Assembly (NCBI RefSeq): GCF_902459775.1
Contig: NZ_CABPSQ010000003.1
Span: 1 to 64,000, forward strand
DNA from: Pandoraea captiosa
GTDB lineage: Bacteria > Pseudomonadota > Gammaproteobacteria > Burkholderiales > Burkholderiaceae
DNA: 64,000 nucleotides
Direction: 5' to 3'
A program made the position numbers and the translations under genes. This document shows, piece after piece, positions 45,822 through 55,315 of the stretch. The first letter of the stretch is position 1. Each line of letters opens with the position of its first letter. The notes under the pieces were generated by a model. The model worked only from the letters and a program-made list of their open reading frames with translations. It was not told where the DNA came from and ran no database searches.

Positions 45822-46008
45822 GATTCTCGTCTGCCCGTTGTGCAAGGGCCCGCTGGAGCTGGATAAGAAAGCGCAGGAGCTGATTTGCCATGCAGACAAG
45901 CTCGCGTACCCGATCCGCGACGGCATTCCGGTCATGCTGGCCGATGAGGCGCGTCAGTCTGTCGAAGGCACGCCGGTCCCGCTGAACGACGACAAGTCCG
46001 CATCGTGA
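45802..46008 (+). CDS. Trm112 family protein (YcaR-like)
   Basis: A 68-residue protein starting at a GTG inside the end of lpxK. It has the small zinc-ribbon-like layout [16 protein letters not shown] with two cysteines and [17 protein letters not shown], as in E. coli YcaR, which is also encoded between lpxK and kdsB. Its role in bacteria is not established; the eukaryotic relative Trm112 activates methyltransferases. The overlap suggests translational coupling. Confidence 0.93.
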   Translation: MDNRLFEILVCPLCKGPLELDKKAQELICHADKLAYPIRDGIPVMLADEARQSVEGTPVPLNDDKSAS

Positions 46009-46015
46009 GCCAATT

Positions 46016-46807
46016 GTGAGTCAATCGAAAGCCGCCATCGATTTTGTCGCCGTGGTGCCTGCGCGTCTGGCGTCGACACGGTTGCCCAACAAGCCGCTCG
46101 CCGACATCGGCGGCAAGCCGATGGTCGTGTGGGTCGCCGAGCGCGCCCGTGAGTCGGGCGCTAGTCAGGTCGTCGTGGCCACTGACGCCCAAAGCGTGGT
46201 CGATGCCGTCGCGGCGCATGGTTTCGATGTTGTCCTCACGCGCGCCGACCACCCCACCGGCACCGACCGTCTGGCCGAAGTCGCCGTGCAGCAAGGCTGG
46301 TCCGACGACACGATCGTCGTCAATGTGCAGGGCGACGAACCGCTGATCGATCCGCGCCTGGTGCATGCCGTTGCCGCACATCTGGCCGAGCACCCCGAAT
46401 GCGCGCTGTCGACGGCAGCACATCCAATTACCGACAACGCGGAGATTTTCTCTCCCAATGTCGTCAAGGTAGTTCTCGACGCCCACAGCCGCGCCCTCTA
46501 TTTCTCTCGCGCGCCCATTCCGTGGTCACGTGACGCGTGGTCGGCCGGCATCGCAAACGCTGCGACCCTGCCACCGACCACGACACCGATTTTCCGCCAC
46601 ATCGGCCTGTACGCTTACCGCGCCCAGTTTTTGCGTAGCTATCCGAGCCTGCCGCAGGCGCCCATCGAAACTGCCGAATCGCTGGAGCAACTGCGGGCGC
46701 TTTGGCATGGCGAGCGGATCGCCGTACTCGTGACCGACGATGCGCCGCTGCCCGGCGTCGACACGGCCGCCGATCTCGAACGTGTGCGCGCCTTACTGAA
46801 AAACTGA
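46016..46807 (+). CDS. kdsB: 3-deoxy-manno-octulosonate cytidylyltransferase
   Basis: A 263-residue enzyme that activates Kdo as CMP-Kdo for LPS core synthesis. Motifs are [34 protein letters not shown] and [18 protein letters not shown]. The start is a GTG at 46016 after a short gap from trm112. It completes the lipid A/core set with lpxK. An extended loop near residues 165-185 ([16 protein letters not shown]) is slightly longer than in E. coli. Confidence 0.96.
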   Translation: MSQSKAAIDFVAVVPARLASTRLPNKPLADIGGKPMVVWVAERARESGASQVVVATDAQSVVDAVAAHGFDVVLTRADHPTGTDRLAEVAVQQGWSDDTIVVNVQGDEPLIDPRLVHAVAAHLAEHPECALSTAAHPITDNAEIFSPNVVKVVLDAHSRALYFSRAPIPWSRDAWSAGIANAATLPPTTTPIFRHIGLYAYRAQFLRSYPSLPQAPIETAESLEQLRALWHGERIAVLVTDDAPLPGVDTAADLERVRALLKN

Positions 46808-47789
<982 letters not shown>

Positions 47790-47908
47790 GGCGGTCTTTC
47801 GCCGTTCCACGGCGCTCTCGGCCGGTGAGACGATGCCACGCATCGATCCGGCCAACGTGGTTCAGCGCCGACGCAGATGCATATGCGACGGTGCGAGGTG
47901 GTGGCGAA

Positions 47909-47935
47909 GCCAATGCAGCCAATGCAGCCAATGAA
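47909..47935. repeat. 9-bp tandem repeat, 3 units, after adk
   Basis: GCCAATGCA, GCCAATGCA and GCCAATGAA directly before the adk terminator stem. Confidence 0.7.
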
Positions 47936-47968
47936 AAGGCGGCCAGTTCACACTGGGCCGCCTTTTTT
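47934..47968 (+). terminator. Terminator of adk
   Basis: AAAAGGCGGCC(CAGT) pairs with ACTGGGCCGCCTTTTTT around a short loop with one bulge; six T residues follow. It ends 19 bases before the next ATG, so it lies in the leader of the SDR gene or that gene has its promoter elsewhere. Confidence 0.75.
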
Positions 47969-47986
47969 GCCGAAGGAGGATGACGC

Positions 47987-48745
47987 ATGGAAATTCAGGG
48001 CAATGTGTTTCTGATCACCGGTGGCGCCTCGGGGCTCGGTGCCGCCGCTGCGCGCTGGCTCGCAGGCCTCGGCGCGAAAGTGGTGCTCGCCGATGTGAAT
48101 GTCGATGAAGGCGAGACACTTGCCGAGAAGCTGGGCGGCAAGTTCGTCAAGTGCGACGTTACGCAAGAGACCGATGGCAAGGCCGCCGTGGCCGCAGCGC
48201 AGTCGCTCGGCACGCTGCGCGGTCTCGTGAATTGCGCGGGCATCGCCATCGGCAGCAAGACCGTGGGACGCGACGGCCCGCATCCGCTCGACGCGTTCGC
48301 TCGCGTCATTCAGATCAATCTGATCGGCACCTTCAACATGGTCCGTCTCGCGGCCAGCGCCATGAGTCAGGCGGAACCGAACGGCGAAGGCGAGCGCGGT
48401 GTGATCGTCAATACGGCATCGGTCGCCGCGTTCGACGGCCAGATGGGACAAGCCGCCTATGCCGCATCGAAAGGTGGCGTGGCGAGCCTGACGCTGCCGG
48501 TCGCCCGCGATTTGTCGCGCAGCGGCATCCGCGTCATGACCATTGCACCGGGCATTTTCGAGACACCCATGATGCTCGGCATGCCCGCCGACGTGCAGGC
48601 CTCGCTCGGCCAGATGGTCCCCTTCCCGCCCCGGTTGGGCCGACCCGCTGAGTACGCGATGCTCGTAGAGCAGATCGTGCGCAATCCGATGCTCAACGGC
48701 GAAGTCATTCGGCTGGATGGCGCGATCCGGATGCAACCGAAGTAA
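47987..48745 (+). CDS. SDR family 3-hydroxyacyl-CoA dehydrogenase (HSD10-like)
   Basis: A 252-residue short-chain dehydrogenase with NAD-binding [17 protein letters not shown], Asp in [10 protein letters not shown] indicating NAD preference, VNCAGIAIG, and the catalytic YAASKGGV. The insertion and the tail [32 protein letters not shown] are typical of type II 3-hydroxyacyl-CoA dehydrogenases (2-methyl-3-hydroxybutyryl-CoA dehydrogenase / HSD17B10), which act in isoleucine and fatty-acid breakdown. GAAGGAGG lies six bases before the ATG. No other beta-oxidation gene is adjacent. Confidence 0.88.
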   Translation: MEIQGNVFLITGGASGLGAAAARWLAGLGAKVVLADVNVDEGETLAEKLGGKFVKCDVTQETDGKAAVAAAQSLGTLRGLVNCAGIAIGSKTVGRDGPHPLDAFARVIQINLIGTFNMVRLAASAMSQAEPNGEGERGVIVNTASVAAFDGQMGQAAYAASKGGVASLTLPVARDLSRSGIRVMTIAPGIFETPMMLGMPADVQASLGQMVPFPPRLGRPAEYAMLVEQIVRNPMLNGEVIRLDGAIRMQPK

Positions 48746-48762
48746 CATTCGCGTGCCTCGCG

Positions 48763-48822
48763 AGCCCTAATCAGCCCTAACAGGCCCCAACAAGCCCTAA
48801 CAAGCACTAACAAGCACTCGCA
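48763..48822. repeat. 10-bp tandem repeat array, 6 units
   Basis: AGCCCTAATC, AGCCCTAACA, GGCCCCAACA, AGCCCTAACA, AGCACTAACA and AGCACTCGCA fill the gap after the SDR gene. Confidence 0.85.
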
Positions 48823-48996
48823 CACGGCAATGGCACAGCGCCCGGACCGTTTGCCGCACCGCAACAAACCGTGACGCCGAGTGTGACTACAATGGAATGC
48901 CGACCGCACCTCGCGGTCGGCATAGACACCGGTTTTCACGATCTCGACCCGGTGCCCAGACGTTCCCCCCGTCGTCCCCCGAGGCAGGAGGCTGGC

Positions 48997-49491
48997 ATGA
49001 AATCACTGGCGCAACAGATGTCGTTCTACCAGCGCTATCACCGCAGTCCCAAGAATCGTCTGACCCATTTCTTCGGCGTTCCCATGATCATTCTTGCCGT
49101 GATGCAGGCATTTTCTTGGGTGCCGCTCGGCCCCAGCGGCCTGAATGCGACGCATGTGATCGTGCTGGTCCTGCTCATGTACTACTTCCTGCTCGACGTT
49201 CCGCTCGCCCTGGCGATGACCGCGTTCTTCGCCGTGATGCTCGCCGTCACGCAGCATCTGGCGAAACTGCCCTTGCCGTGGGCGCTGGCCGCGTTCGGGG
49301 TCTTGTTCGTCGGCGGCTGGATCGTGCAACTGGTCGGTCATCATTTCGAAGGCCGCAAGCCGGCACTGCTGGACAACGTCTTTCAGATCTTCATTGCCCC
49401 GATGTTCCTAATGGCCGAAGTCTTCTTCCACTTCGGCTACAAGCCTGGCCTTCAGCGGGAAGTGCAGGAGTTGTCGATGCAGTCGGCGTAG
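48997..49491 (+). CDS. DUF962 (Mpo1-like) membrane protein
   Basis: About 164 residues from the ATG at 48997, which has AGGAG seven bases upstream; the upstream frame extension is not protein-like. The start MSFYQRYHRSPKNRLTHFFG and the motif QLVGHHFEGRKPALLDN are typical of DUF962, with four predicted membrane helices. The yeast relative Mpo1 is an iron-dependent dioxygenase in phytosphingosine breakdown; the conserved histidines are present (HRSPKNRLTHF, GHHFEG), but a bacterial role is not established. Confidence 0.88.
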   Translation: MKSLAQQMSFYQRYHRSPKNRLTHFFGVPMIILAVMQAFSWVPLGPSGLNATHVIVLVLLMYYFLLDVPLALAMTAFFAVMLAVTQHLAKLPLPWALAAFGVLFVGGWIVQLVGHHFEGRKPALLDNVFQIFIAPMFLMAEVFFHFGYKPGLQREVQELSMQSA

Positions 49492-49538
49492 CCCGTTCGT
49501 CGGCGAACGTCGGCCGTCGCTGGTCGACGCTGGAAAAG

Positions 49539-49571
49539 AAACGCCAGCCCATGACGAGGGCTGGCGTTTTT
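49539..49571. terminator. Terminator after the DUF962 gene (also usable from the minus strand)
   Basis: A perfect 12-base stem AAACGCCAGCCC / GGGCTGGCGTTT with a seven-base loop and TTTTT to the right, A-rich to the left. It separates convergent DUF962 and sirB1. Confidence 0.88.
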
Positions 49572-49634
49572 CATGACGCTGTCGAATCGTTAGGCGCCAA
49601 CGTCGCGGCAGTAAAGCACGATCTAGAGCGCAGC

Positions 49635-50501
49635 TTACCCGTGACCGCCGGGCCGGCGGCTCAAGTCGTCGAGCACCTGCCGTATGGCATCGGCATCCTC
49701 CGCGTCCGGACGCTTGCTCAGGTAAAGCTCGAGATCGTCCTGCGCGGGGCGGACCAACCCCAGCCGAGCGTACGCCAATCCGCGATCCCGCTTTTCCACC
49801 GGCTGGTCGGGCAGCACGAGCACCATGCGCTCCTGCACCGCCAGCAAGCGCTCCCATCGTTCGTTTTGTGTATAGATGGCACGCAGGTTGCGAAGCATCC
49901 GCGCCAGGATTTCGCGCGGCGTGGCAGGCTCCAGAAACGGATGCAACAAGGCCCACAGGGCCAGTTCCTGAATCGGTTCGGCGCTCTCGTCGCGATAGTG
50001 TTTCAAATACGGCTCGACCATTTCGAGCAAGCGCTGGGGCGAGAGCGAATTGCCGGAAATCGGATCGATGACGACGTCACCCGCCGGCACGGCGAGCCTG
50101 AGCAGAAAATGCCCGGGGAACGACAAGCCGCGCAACGGCAACCCGATCTGATGGCCGATCTCCATGCACAGGACGGCCAGCGATATCGGAATGCCCCGGC
50201 GCCGGTCCAGCACGACATGCAGATGGCTGTTGTCCGGGTCGTAGTAATCGTTCTGATTGACCGTGAACCCGAGTTCACGGAAGAAGAAGTGGTCGAGCAG
50301 TTGCAGCTTCTGCAATGGCCCGGCATCCGGCGGCAGGCGCTTGGCCAGACGCGCGGCGAGCGCGTCGATCTGGGTCAGCGTGTCCTGCACGTCGAGATCG
50401 GGATAGACGTCCTGTGCGATGGCAATGGCCGCTTCGGTCAACGGCAGACCGTCGTCGGAGGCAACCAGCGCAGCAAAGTACTCGAGAATTCGATTCGCCA
50501 T
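49635..50501 (-). CDS. SirB1 family protein (transglutaminase-like with TPR)
   Basis: A 288-residue protein with an N-terminal transglutaminase-like domain (HFFFRELGFTVNQNDYYDPDNS, RRGIPISLAVLCMEIGHQIGL, GLSFPGHFLLRL) and C-terminal TPR-like helices (LRNLRAIYTQNERWERLLAVQERM). SirB1/UPF0162 proteins are widespread and uncharacterised; the catalytic Cys of the transglutaminase fold is at VLCMEIGHQ. It precedes no partner; murJ lies upstream on the same strand with a 50-base gap, so co-transcription from murJ is likely. Confidence 0.88.
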   Translation of the reverse strand: MANRILEYFAALVASDDGLPLTEAAIAIAQDVYPDLDVQDTLTQIDALAARLAKRLPPDAGPLQKLQLLDHFFFRELGFTVNQNDYYDPDNSHLHVVLDRRRGIPISLAVLCMEIGHQIGLPLRGLSFPGHFLLRLAVPAGDVVIDPISGNSLSPQRLLEMVEPYLKHYRDESAEPIQELALWALLHPFLEPATPREILARMLRNLRAIYTQNERWERLLAVQERMVLVLPDQPVEKRDRGLAYARLGLVRPAQDDLELYLSKRPDAEDADAIRQVLDDLSRRPGGHG

Positions 50502-50554
50502 GCGGTATCCGTGAATTCCGCCGCGTCACCTGAGCGCTTCGTAACCCTGAGGGG

Positions 50555-52108
50555 TCACGAGTGGGTCCGTCGGCGGAAGAACGAGAAGTTGAAACCCATG
50601 AGGAATAATGCCCCGAAATACACCACGGCGCATAGCACCAGACTCGCGCCAAGCAGGGCAATGCGGGCAAGCGGACGCGCGCCCAGCGCCACCCAGTCGA
50701 AGCTTTGCGTGAACCAAAGCAGCACCCCGGCCAGAATCAGGCAGGCCGCCAGCAGTTGCACGAAAAAGAGTCGCCAGCCCGCGGCCGGTCGGTAGATGCC
50801 GCGCTTGTAGAGACCCGCGAACAGCAGCGCCGCGTTCATGCAAGCCCCCACGCCGATCGACAGCGACAATCCCGCATGCGCGAACCAGCGTACAAAGAGG
50901 ATGTTGGAGATCTGCGTGGCCACCAGTACCACGATGGCAATCTTCACCGGCGTCTTGATGTCCTGCTTCGCGTAGAAACCCGGCGCGAGAATCTTGATGA
51001 GAATCAGGCCGACGAGGCCAACGCCATACGCCGTCAGGGCATGCGCCGTCATGGCGACGTCGTTCGCGTCGAAACGACCGTACTGGTACAGCGTCGCGGT
51101 GAGCGGCTCTGCATAGACGAACAGACCCACGGCGCTCGGCATGGCCAGCAGGAAAGTCAGACGCAGGCCCCAATCGAGCAGCGCGGAATACTCGGCGGTG
51201 TCGCCGTCGGCATTCGCGCGGGACAGGCTCGGCAGCAGAATCGTGCCCAGCGCCACGCCCAGCAAGGCCGTCGGAAACTCCATCAGCCGGTCGGCGTAGG
51301 CGAGCCATGACACGCTGCCCTGGGCAAGTCGCGAGGCAATGTTCGTATTGATGATGAGGCTTATCTGCGCGACCGAGACAGCGAGCGTGGCCGGCACCAT
51401 TTTCGCCAGCACCCGTTTGACCCCCGCGTTGCGCAGCGCTGCCATGATATTGACGGAGATGCGCGGCAGCATGCCGATGCGCGCGAGCGCCGGGAGCTGG
51501 ATCAGCAGCTGCAGCACCCCACCCACGATCACGGCGTAAGCCAACGCGTAGACCGGCGTCTCCAGATGCGGCGCAACCCAAAGCGAGGCCACGATCGAGC
51601 TCACGTTGAGCAGTACGGGGGCAAACGCAGGCATCGAGAATTGACGCCACGTGTTGAGCACTCCTGCCGCCAGCGTCGTGATCGAAATCAGCGTGATATA
51701 GGGGAACATGACGCGCGTCATGAATACGGCGGCATCGAACGTGCCGTTTTCCCGCGACAGACCCGTTGCCACGGCATAGACGACCGCAGACGCGCCCAGC
51801 ACGCCGGCAATCGTGATGGACAGCAACACCCAGAACAACACGGTAGTGACGGAATCGACGAGCGTTTTCGTCTCTTCGGGGCTTCGCTGCGTCTTGAATT
51901 CGGCCAGAATTGGGACGAATGCCTGCGAAAACGCCCCTTCGGCGGACAAGCGGCGCAGCAAATTGGGAATGCGGAACGCCACGTTGTAGGCATCGGTCAT
52001 CGGACCCGCCCCAAACATGCGTGCGATAAGAATTTCACGAATCAGGCCGGTGATGCGCGAGAGCATCGTGAAACCGCTGACCGTAGCGAGAGCTTTGAGC
52101 AAATTCAT
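50555..52108 (-). CDS. murJ: Lipid II flippase MurJ (MviN)
   Basis: A 517-residue membrane protein with about 14 helices of the MOP superfamily. It starts [20 protein letters not shown] and includes [32 protein letters not shown], whose Arg residues line the central cavity, and the helix 2 Asp. It moves lipid-linked peptidoglycan precursors across the inner membrane. There is no Shine-Dalgarno site before the ATG, and a TATAAT at 52118-52123 (minus strand) lies only nine bases upstream. It is divergent from rpsT. Confidence 0.95.
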   Translation of the reverse strand: MNLLKALATVSGFTMLSRITGLIREILIARMFGAGPMTDAYNVAFRIPNLLRRLSAEGAFSQAFVPILAEFKTQRSPEETKTLVDSVTTVLFWVLLSITIAGVLGASAVVYAVATGLSRENGTFDAAVFMTRVMFPYITLISITTLAAGVLNTWRQFSMPAFAPVLLNVSSIVASLWVAPHLETPVYALAYAVIVGGVLQLLIQLPALARIGMLPRISVNIMAALRNAGVKRVLAKMVPATLAVSVAQISLIINTNIASRLAQGSVSWLAYADRLMEFPTALLGVALGTILLPSLSRANADGDTAEYSALLDWGLRLTFLLAMPSAVGLFVYAEPLTATLYQYGRFDANDVAMTAHALTAYGVGLVGLILIKILAPGFYAKQDIKTPVKIAIVVLVATQISNILFVRWFAHAGLSLSIGVGACMNAALLFAGLYKRGIYRPAAGWRLFFVQLLAACLILAGVLLWFTQSFDWVALGARPLARIALLGASLVLCAVVYFGALFLMGFNFSFFRRRTHS

Positions 52109-52117
52109 GTTGCGCGT

Positions 52118-52123
52118 ATTATA
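52118..52123 (-). promoter_or_regulatory. Candidate -10 element of murJ, very close to the ATG
   Basis: TATAAT on the minus strand, nine bases from the start codon, implies a leader of about three bases if used. The -35 position (CATGGG) is poor. Confidence 0.35.
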
Positions 52124-52157
52124 CGCACACCCGTCGCACCCCCATGCAGCAAAGAAG

Positions 52158-52187
52158 TTGCAATTTCCGTTTCGCTTCGGCTATAAT
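52158..52187 (+). promoter_or_regulatory. Sigma-70 promoter of rpsT
   Basis: TTGCAA (52158-52163) and a perfect TATAAT (52182-52187) are 18 bases apart, about 110 bases before the rpsT ATG. Confidence 0.75.
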
Positions 52188-52298
52188 CGACGGTTTCGAA
52201 GTCAATGGATTGCTTCCTGGCCACCGTGTCTCCCAGGGAGCCGAGCCAAACTGCATAGAAGCCGCATCAGGCGGAGCAATTCAAGGAATTCACAGAAC

Positions 52299-52571
52299 AT
52301 GGCAAATACCGCTCAAGCACGCAAGCGCGCGCGTCAAACCGTTAAGATCAACGCCCACAACTCGGCGCTGCGTTCGCGTCTGCGCACGGCTGTGAAGGCT
52401 GTTCGCAAGGCCATCGCCGCTGGCGACCAGGCCGCTGCCAAGGAAGTGCTGCGCGCTTCGGCAAAGACGATCGACATCATCGCTGACAAGAAGATCGTCC
52501 ACAAGAACACCGCTGCTCGCCAGAAGAGCCGCCTGTCGGCCGCCATCAAGGCGATGTCGGCTGCTGCCTAA
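52299..52571 (+). CDS. rpsT: 30S ribosomal protein S20
   Basis: A 90-residue, Lys/Ala-rich helical protein beginning [20 protein letters not shown] and containing the family stretch [20 protein letters not shown]. It is a primary 16S rRNA-binding protein of the small subunit. The ATG follows AAGGAATTCACAGAAC. It is a single-gene unit with a strong promoter (52158-52187) and terminator (52632-52659), divergent from murJ as in many proteobacteria. Confidence 0.98.
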   Translation: MANTAQARKRARQTVKINAHNSALRSRLRTAVKAVRKAIAAGDQAAAKEVLRASAKTIDIIADKKIVHKNTAARQKSRLSAAIKAMSAAA

Positions 52572-52631
52572 GACAGCTCACGCTGCAAGGCAAATCTGTT
52601 GCTTGCCGGTTCCGACTACGGTCGGGACACT

Positions 52632-52659
52632 AAAAAGCCCGCTCTATGCGGGCTTTTTT
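52632..52659 (+). terminator. Terminator of rpsT
   Basis: AAAAAGCCCGC-TCTAT-GCGGGCTTTTTT with flanking A and T runs, 60 bases after the stop. Confidence 0.9.
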
Positions 52660-52918
52660 CTTTCGTACGTCCGACATGCCCCGTGGTGGCGCCAAGGCGC
52701 TGCAGGCGCCACAGGCAAGACAAGCACCGGGAACATGTTGCACAGCGCAAAACGACAATAACGGCGGCAAGACGCAGCGTCGCCTCGTGCAAGGGCAAGG
52801 AAGAAGTTACCGGGGGAAAGAAATTCGGTGCGCCGAACGGCGAAGATGTGACACATCGACGGTGAGTCAGGGCCAAAGGCCCGGCACTCACGTCTGGCCG
52901 ACAACGGCCGTGGGGGAA
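52660..52918. other. Gap between rpsT and the DUF3579 gene
   Basis: About 260 bases; no gene, repeat array or clear hairpin was seen. The plus-strand frame that spans it has no protein character. Confidence 0.4.
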
Positions 52919-53242
52919 TTACTTGACGTCGGGAACGAAGCAGGCTTCCGTCATCTGCAAGCCGTTATCCCGGGCGAAACTCATCACGAAATCGAACATT
53001 CGCGGTTCGATATCGCGCAGTCGCTCGTCGACGACGACGCACTTGACGTCACCCACCATCGTGGGACGCACGTAGGGGGAGTACTGCATGTATGCGTTCG
53101 GGCCGGAATTGCTGCGGCCACAGAACGACACGGCGCCGCACAGACGCTCCGCCCAGTCACTCGGACGAAACTTCTTGCCATCCAGAGTCAGCCCCTGAAT
53201 GAAATACTCGCGCGCGGAAACCTGGTCGGTCATATCGCTCAA
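52919..53242 (-). CDS. DUF3579 domain protein
   Basis: A 107-residue soluble protein, MSDMTDQVSAREYFIQGLTL, with the family stretches RPSDWAERLCGAVSFCGRS and YSPYVRPTMVGDVKCVVVDERLRDIEPRMFDFV. It belongs to a family I know only from betaproteobacteria, regularly placed beside argF and rpsT. Function unknown. A second ATG four codons in is an alternative start. It is divergent from argF, and the palindrome at 53306-53317 lies 64 bases before its start. Confidence 0.85.
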   Translation of the reverse strand: MSDMTDQVSAREYFIQGLTLDGKKFRPSDWAERLCGAVSFCGRSNSGPNAYMQYSPYVRPTMVGDVKCVVVDERLRDIEPRMFDFVMSFARDNGLQMTEACFVPDVK

Positions 53243-53595
53243 TCACCTCAAAAAACATCTGGCCAGCCGTACGCGGGTAGCGTTGCCGACAGAGTCAGTA
53301 TTATATCTTATATAAGACTGGAACCTGTCCCCCACCGTTGCTGCGGATGTTTTTTTCGGTCTTGCCAGTCGTTTCCGGCTGTGCAGCAGCGGGCTCGATA
53401 ATACGCTTTTCGTGTGACGACAAAACGATTTGGTAGACTAGGGGCCGTTCCCCTGAAGCCAGCAACCGGTAGAACACCTTCACGAGCCTGACCGGGGGAC
53501 AGGCCTCAAGGCTTGTTCGTCGTGCCGAACGCGTCCGAGTTCCCAGCGAATCTGCGGTGAATTCACGCGGTATCGGCCTCCAGCAGAACATCCAA
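53243..53595. other. Divergent DUF3579 / argF gap
   Basis: About 350 bases. It holds the palindrome TCTTATATAAGA (53306-53317) and a possible argF -10 TAGACT near 53434-53439. The segment 53443-53540 (GGCCGTTCCCCTGAAGCC and on) may be a structured leader, but I could not match it to a known RNA class. Confidence 0.45.
53306..53317. promoter_or_regulatory. 12-bp palindrome matching the icd/rluE operator candidate
   Basis: TCTTATATAAGA followed by CTGG; the core is identical to that in the 18-bp palindrome at 37940-37957. It lies between the DUF3579 gene and argF. Confidence 0.55.
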
Positions 53596-54522
53596 ATGAC
53601 CACCGCCAAACCCATCAAGCATTACCTTCAGTTTTCGGATCTGACGCTCGACGAGTATGACTATGTGCTCGAGCGCACCCGCATCCTCAAGAAGAAATTC
53701 AAGAACTACGAGACCTACCACCCGCTGCACGACCGCACGCTGGCGATGATCTTCGAGAAGAGCTCGACCCGCACGCGTCTGTCGTTCGAAGCCGGCATCC
53801 ACCAGTTGGGCGGCCACGCCGTGTTCCTGAACACACGCGACACGCAGCTCGGCCGCGGCGAGCCGATCGAAGACGCCGCGCAGGTGATCTCGCGCATGAC
53901 CGACATCATCATGATCCGCACCTTCGGGCAGGAGATCATCGAGCGCTTCGCGCAGCACTCGCGTGTGCCGGTGATCAACGGCCTGACCAACGAGTACCAT
54001 CCGTGCCAGGTGCTGGCGGACATCTTCACGTATTACGAGCATCGTGGCCCGATCAAGGGCAAGACCGTGACGTGGATCGGCGACGCCAACAACATGTCGT
54101 ACACGTGGATTCAGGCCGCCGAGATCTTCGGTTTCCAGTTCAATATCTCCACGCCGCCGGGTTACCGCCTCGATCAGGCGATGGTCTCCGAGTCGAGCCG
54201 CCCGTTTGTGCGCGAGTTCGACGACCCGCGCGAAGCCTGCGAAGGTGCCGACCTCGTGTCGACCGACGTCTGGACGAGCATGGGTTTCGAAGCGGAGAAC
54301 GAGGCGCGCAAGGCGGCTTTCGCTCAGTGGTGCGTGAACGCCGACCTGATGCAACGGGCCAAGCCGGACGCCCTGTTCATGCACTGTCTGCCCGCCCATC
54401 GCGGCGAGGAAGTCTCGGCAGAGGTGATCGACGGCGCGCAGAGCGTTGTGTGGGATGAAGCCGAGAACCGGTTGCACGTGCAGAAGGCCCTCATGGAGTA
54501 TCTGATGCTCGGCCGTGTCTGA
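53596..54522 (+). CDS. argF: Ornithine carbamoyltransferase
   Basis: A 308-residue enzyme making citrulline from ornithine and carbamoyl phosphate in arginine synthesis. The carbamoyl-phosphate motif SSTRTR is at residues 56-61, followed by HPCQVLADIFT, the ornithine-binding DVWTSMGFE and the catalytic MHCLPAHRGEEV. I chose the ATG at 53596; the frame is open from 53557. No E. coli-type ARG box was recognised upstream. Confidence 0.97.
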   Translation: MTTAKPIKHYLQFSDLTLDEYDYVLERTRILKKKFKNYETYHPLHDRTLAMIFEKSSTRTRLSFEAGIHQLGGHAVFLNTRDTQLGRGEPIEDAAQVISRMTDIIMIRTFGQEIIERFAQHSRVPVINGLTNEYHPCQVLADIFTYYEHRGPIKGKTVTWIGDANNMSYTWIQAAEIFGFQFNISTPPGYRLDQAMVSESSRPFVREFDDPREACEGADLVSTDVWTSMGFEAENEARKAAFAQWCVNADLMQRAKPDALFMHCLPAHRGEEVSAEVIDGAQSVVWDEAENRLHVQKALMEYLMLGRV

Positions 54523-54904
54523 TCCGAGCTAGTCCTCAGGGCAGTCAGCCCTACGCCCGGACGCACCGCGCCGTCCGGGCGCCTTCCTCGCCCGCCATCC
54601 TCCGCACAAGCGCAACACCCACCGATCACCCCGCCGCGATCCACGTTCCGCTATCATCCCTGTCGCGCCGATGTCGCCCACGCGATCAACGGCGCTTCAT
54701 TGCCACACGACATAGTTCGCCATACGCATCAGAACAATTTGGAATTTGCACCATCACGGGGCAATTTCGTTGTGCATTGCACAAATTGCAGACGGGTAGA
54801 CGTTCGAAACGTGCTAGCATGAATTCACGCTTTCCCCTTGAAACGGGGCAGGCATATCGACTCTCCATCGCGACTCTCGCTCGCATTCGACACAGCATTC
54901 GGTC
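54523..54904. other. Gap between argF and ppnP with a hairpin and an AT-rich dyad
   Basis: A stem CGCCCGGACG (54554-54563) / CGTCCGGGCG (54572-54581) followed by CCTTCCT may end the argF transcript. Further on, the dyad TTGTGCA-T-TGCACAA (54770-54784), extended by outer arms GCAAT / ATTGC, sits about 120 bases before ppnP. No gene is seen. Confidence 0.5.
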
Positions 54905-55228
54905 ATGACGCAAAACGCAACGCAGTTCGACAACGTTTCCGTAATCAAGCGCGCCAACACCTATTTCGACGGCAAGTGCGTCTCGCACACCGTTCTGTTC
55001 CCGGACGGCACGCGCAAGACGCTGGGCGTGATTTTCCCGGCCACGCTGCAGTTTGGTACCGATGCTCCCGAAGTCATGGAAGTCACGGGCGGCCGCTGCC
55101 GCATCCGTCTGGCAGGACAGACCGAATGGCAGGAATATGCCGCCGGTCAGGAGTTCTCCGTGCCGGGCAACAGCAAGTTCGATATCGAGGTCGTCGAAAC
55201 CCTCGATTACGTTTGCCACTACGGCTAA
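54905..55228 (+). CDS. ppnP: Pyrimidine/purine nucleoside phosphorylase PpnP
   Basis: A 107-residue cupin-fold protein with the family stretches [57 protein letters not shown] and the end YVCHYG. The E. coli homologue (YaiE) phosphorolyses diverse nucleosides. It is complete, of standard length, and a single-gene unit. The dyad at 54770-54784 is a possible control site. Confidence 0.93.
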   Translation: MTQNATQFDNVSVIKRANTYFDGKCVSHTVLFPDGTRKTLGVIFPATLQFGTDAPEVMEVTGGRCRIRLAGQTEWQEYAAGQEFSVPGNSKFDIEVVETLDYVCHYG

Positions 55229-55315
55229 TCGTCCGGCCTGCATCGCGACGGCGCGCCATGCCACGCGCCGCCGCCCTCTCGGCCGGTTCAGCGCGGCCTG
55301 GCGCCGCTTCCTACT

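Noticed and set aside
48897-50795. 632-codon plus-strand frame spanning the DUF962 and sirB1 genes
   Set aside because: It crosses two supported genes and a terminator and has no protein character.
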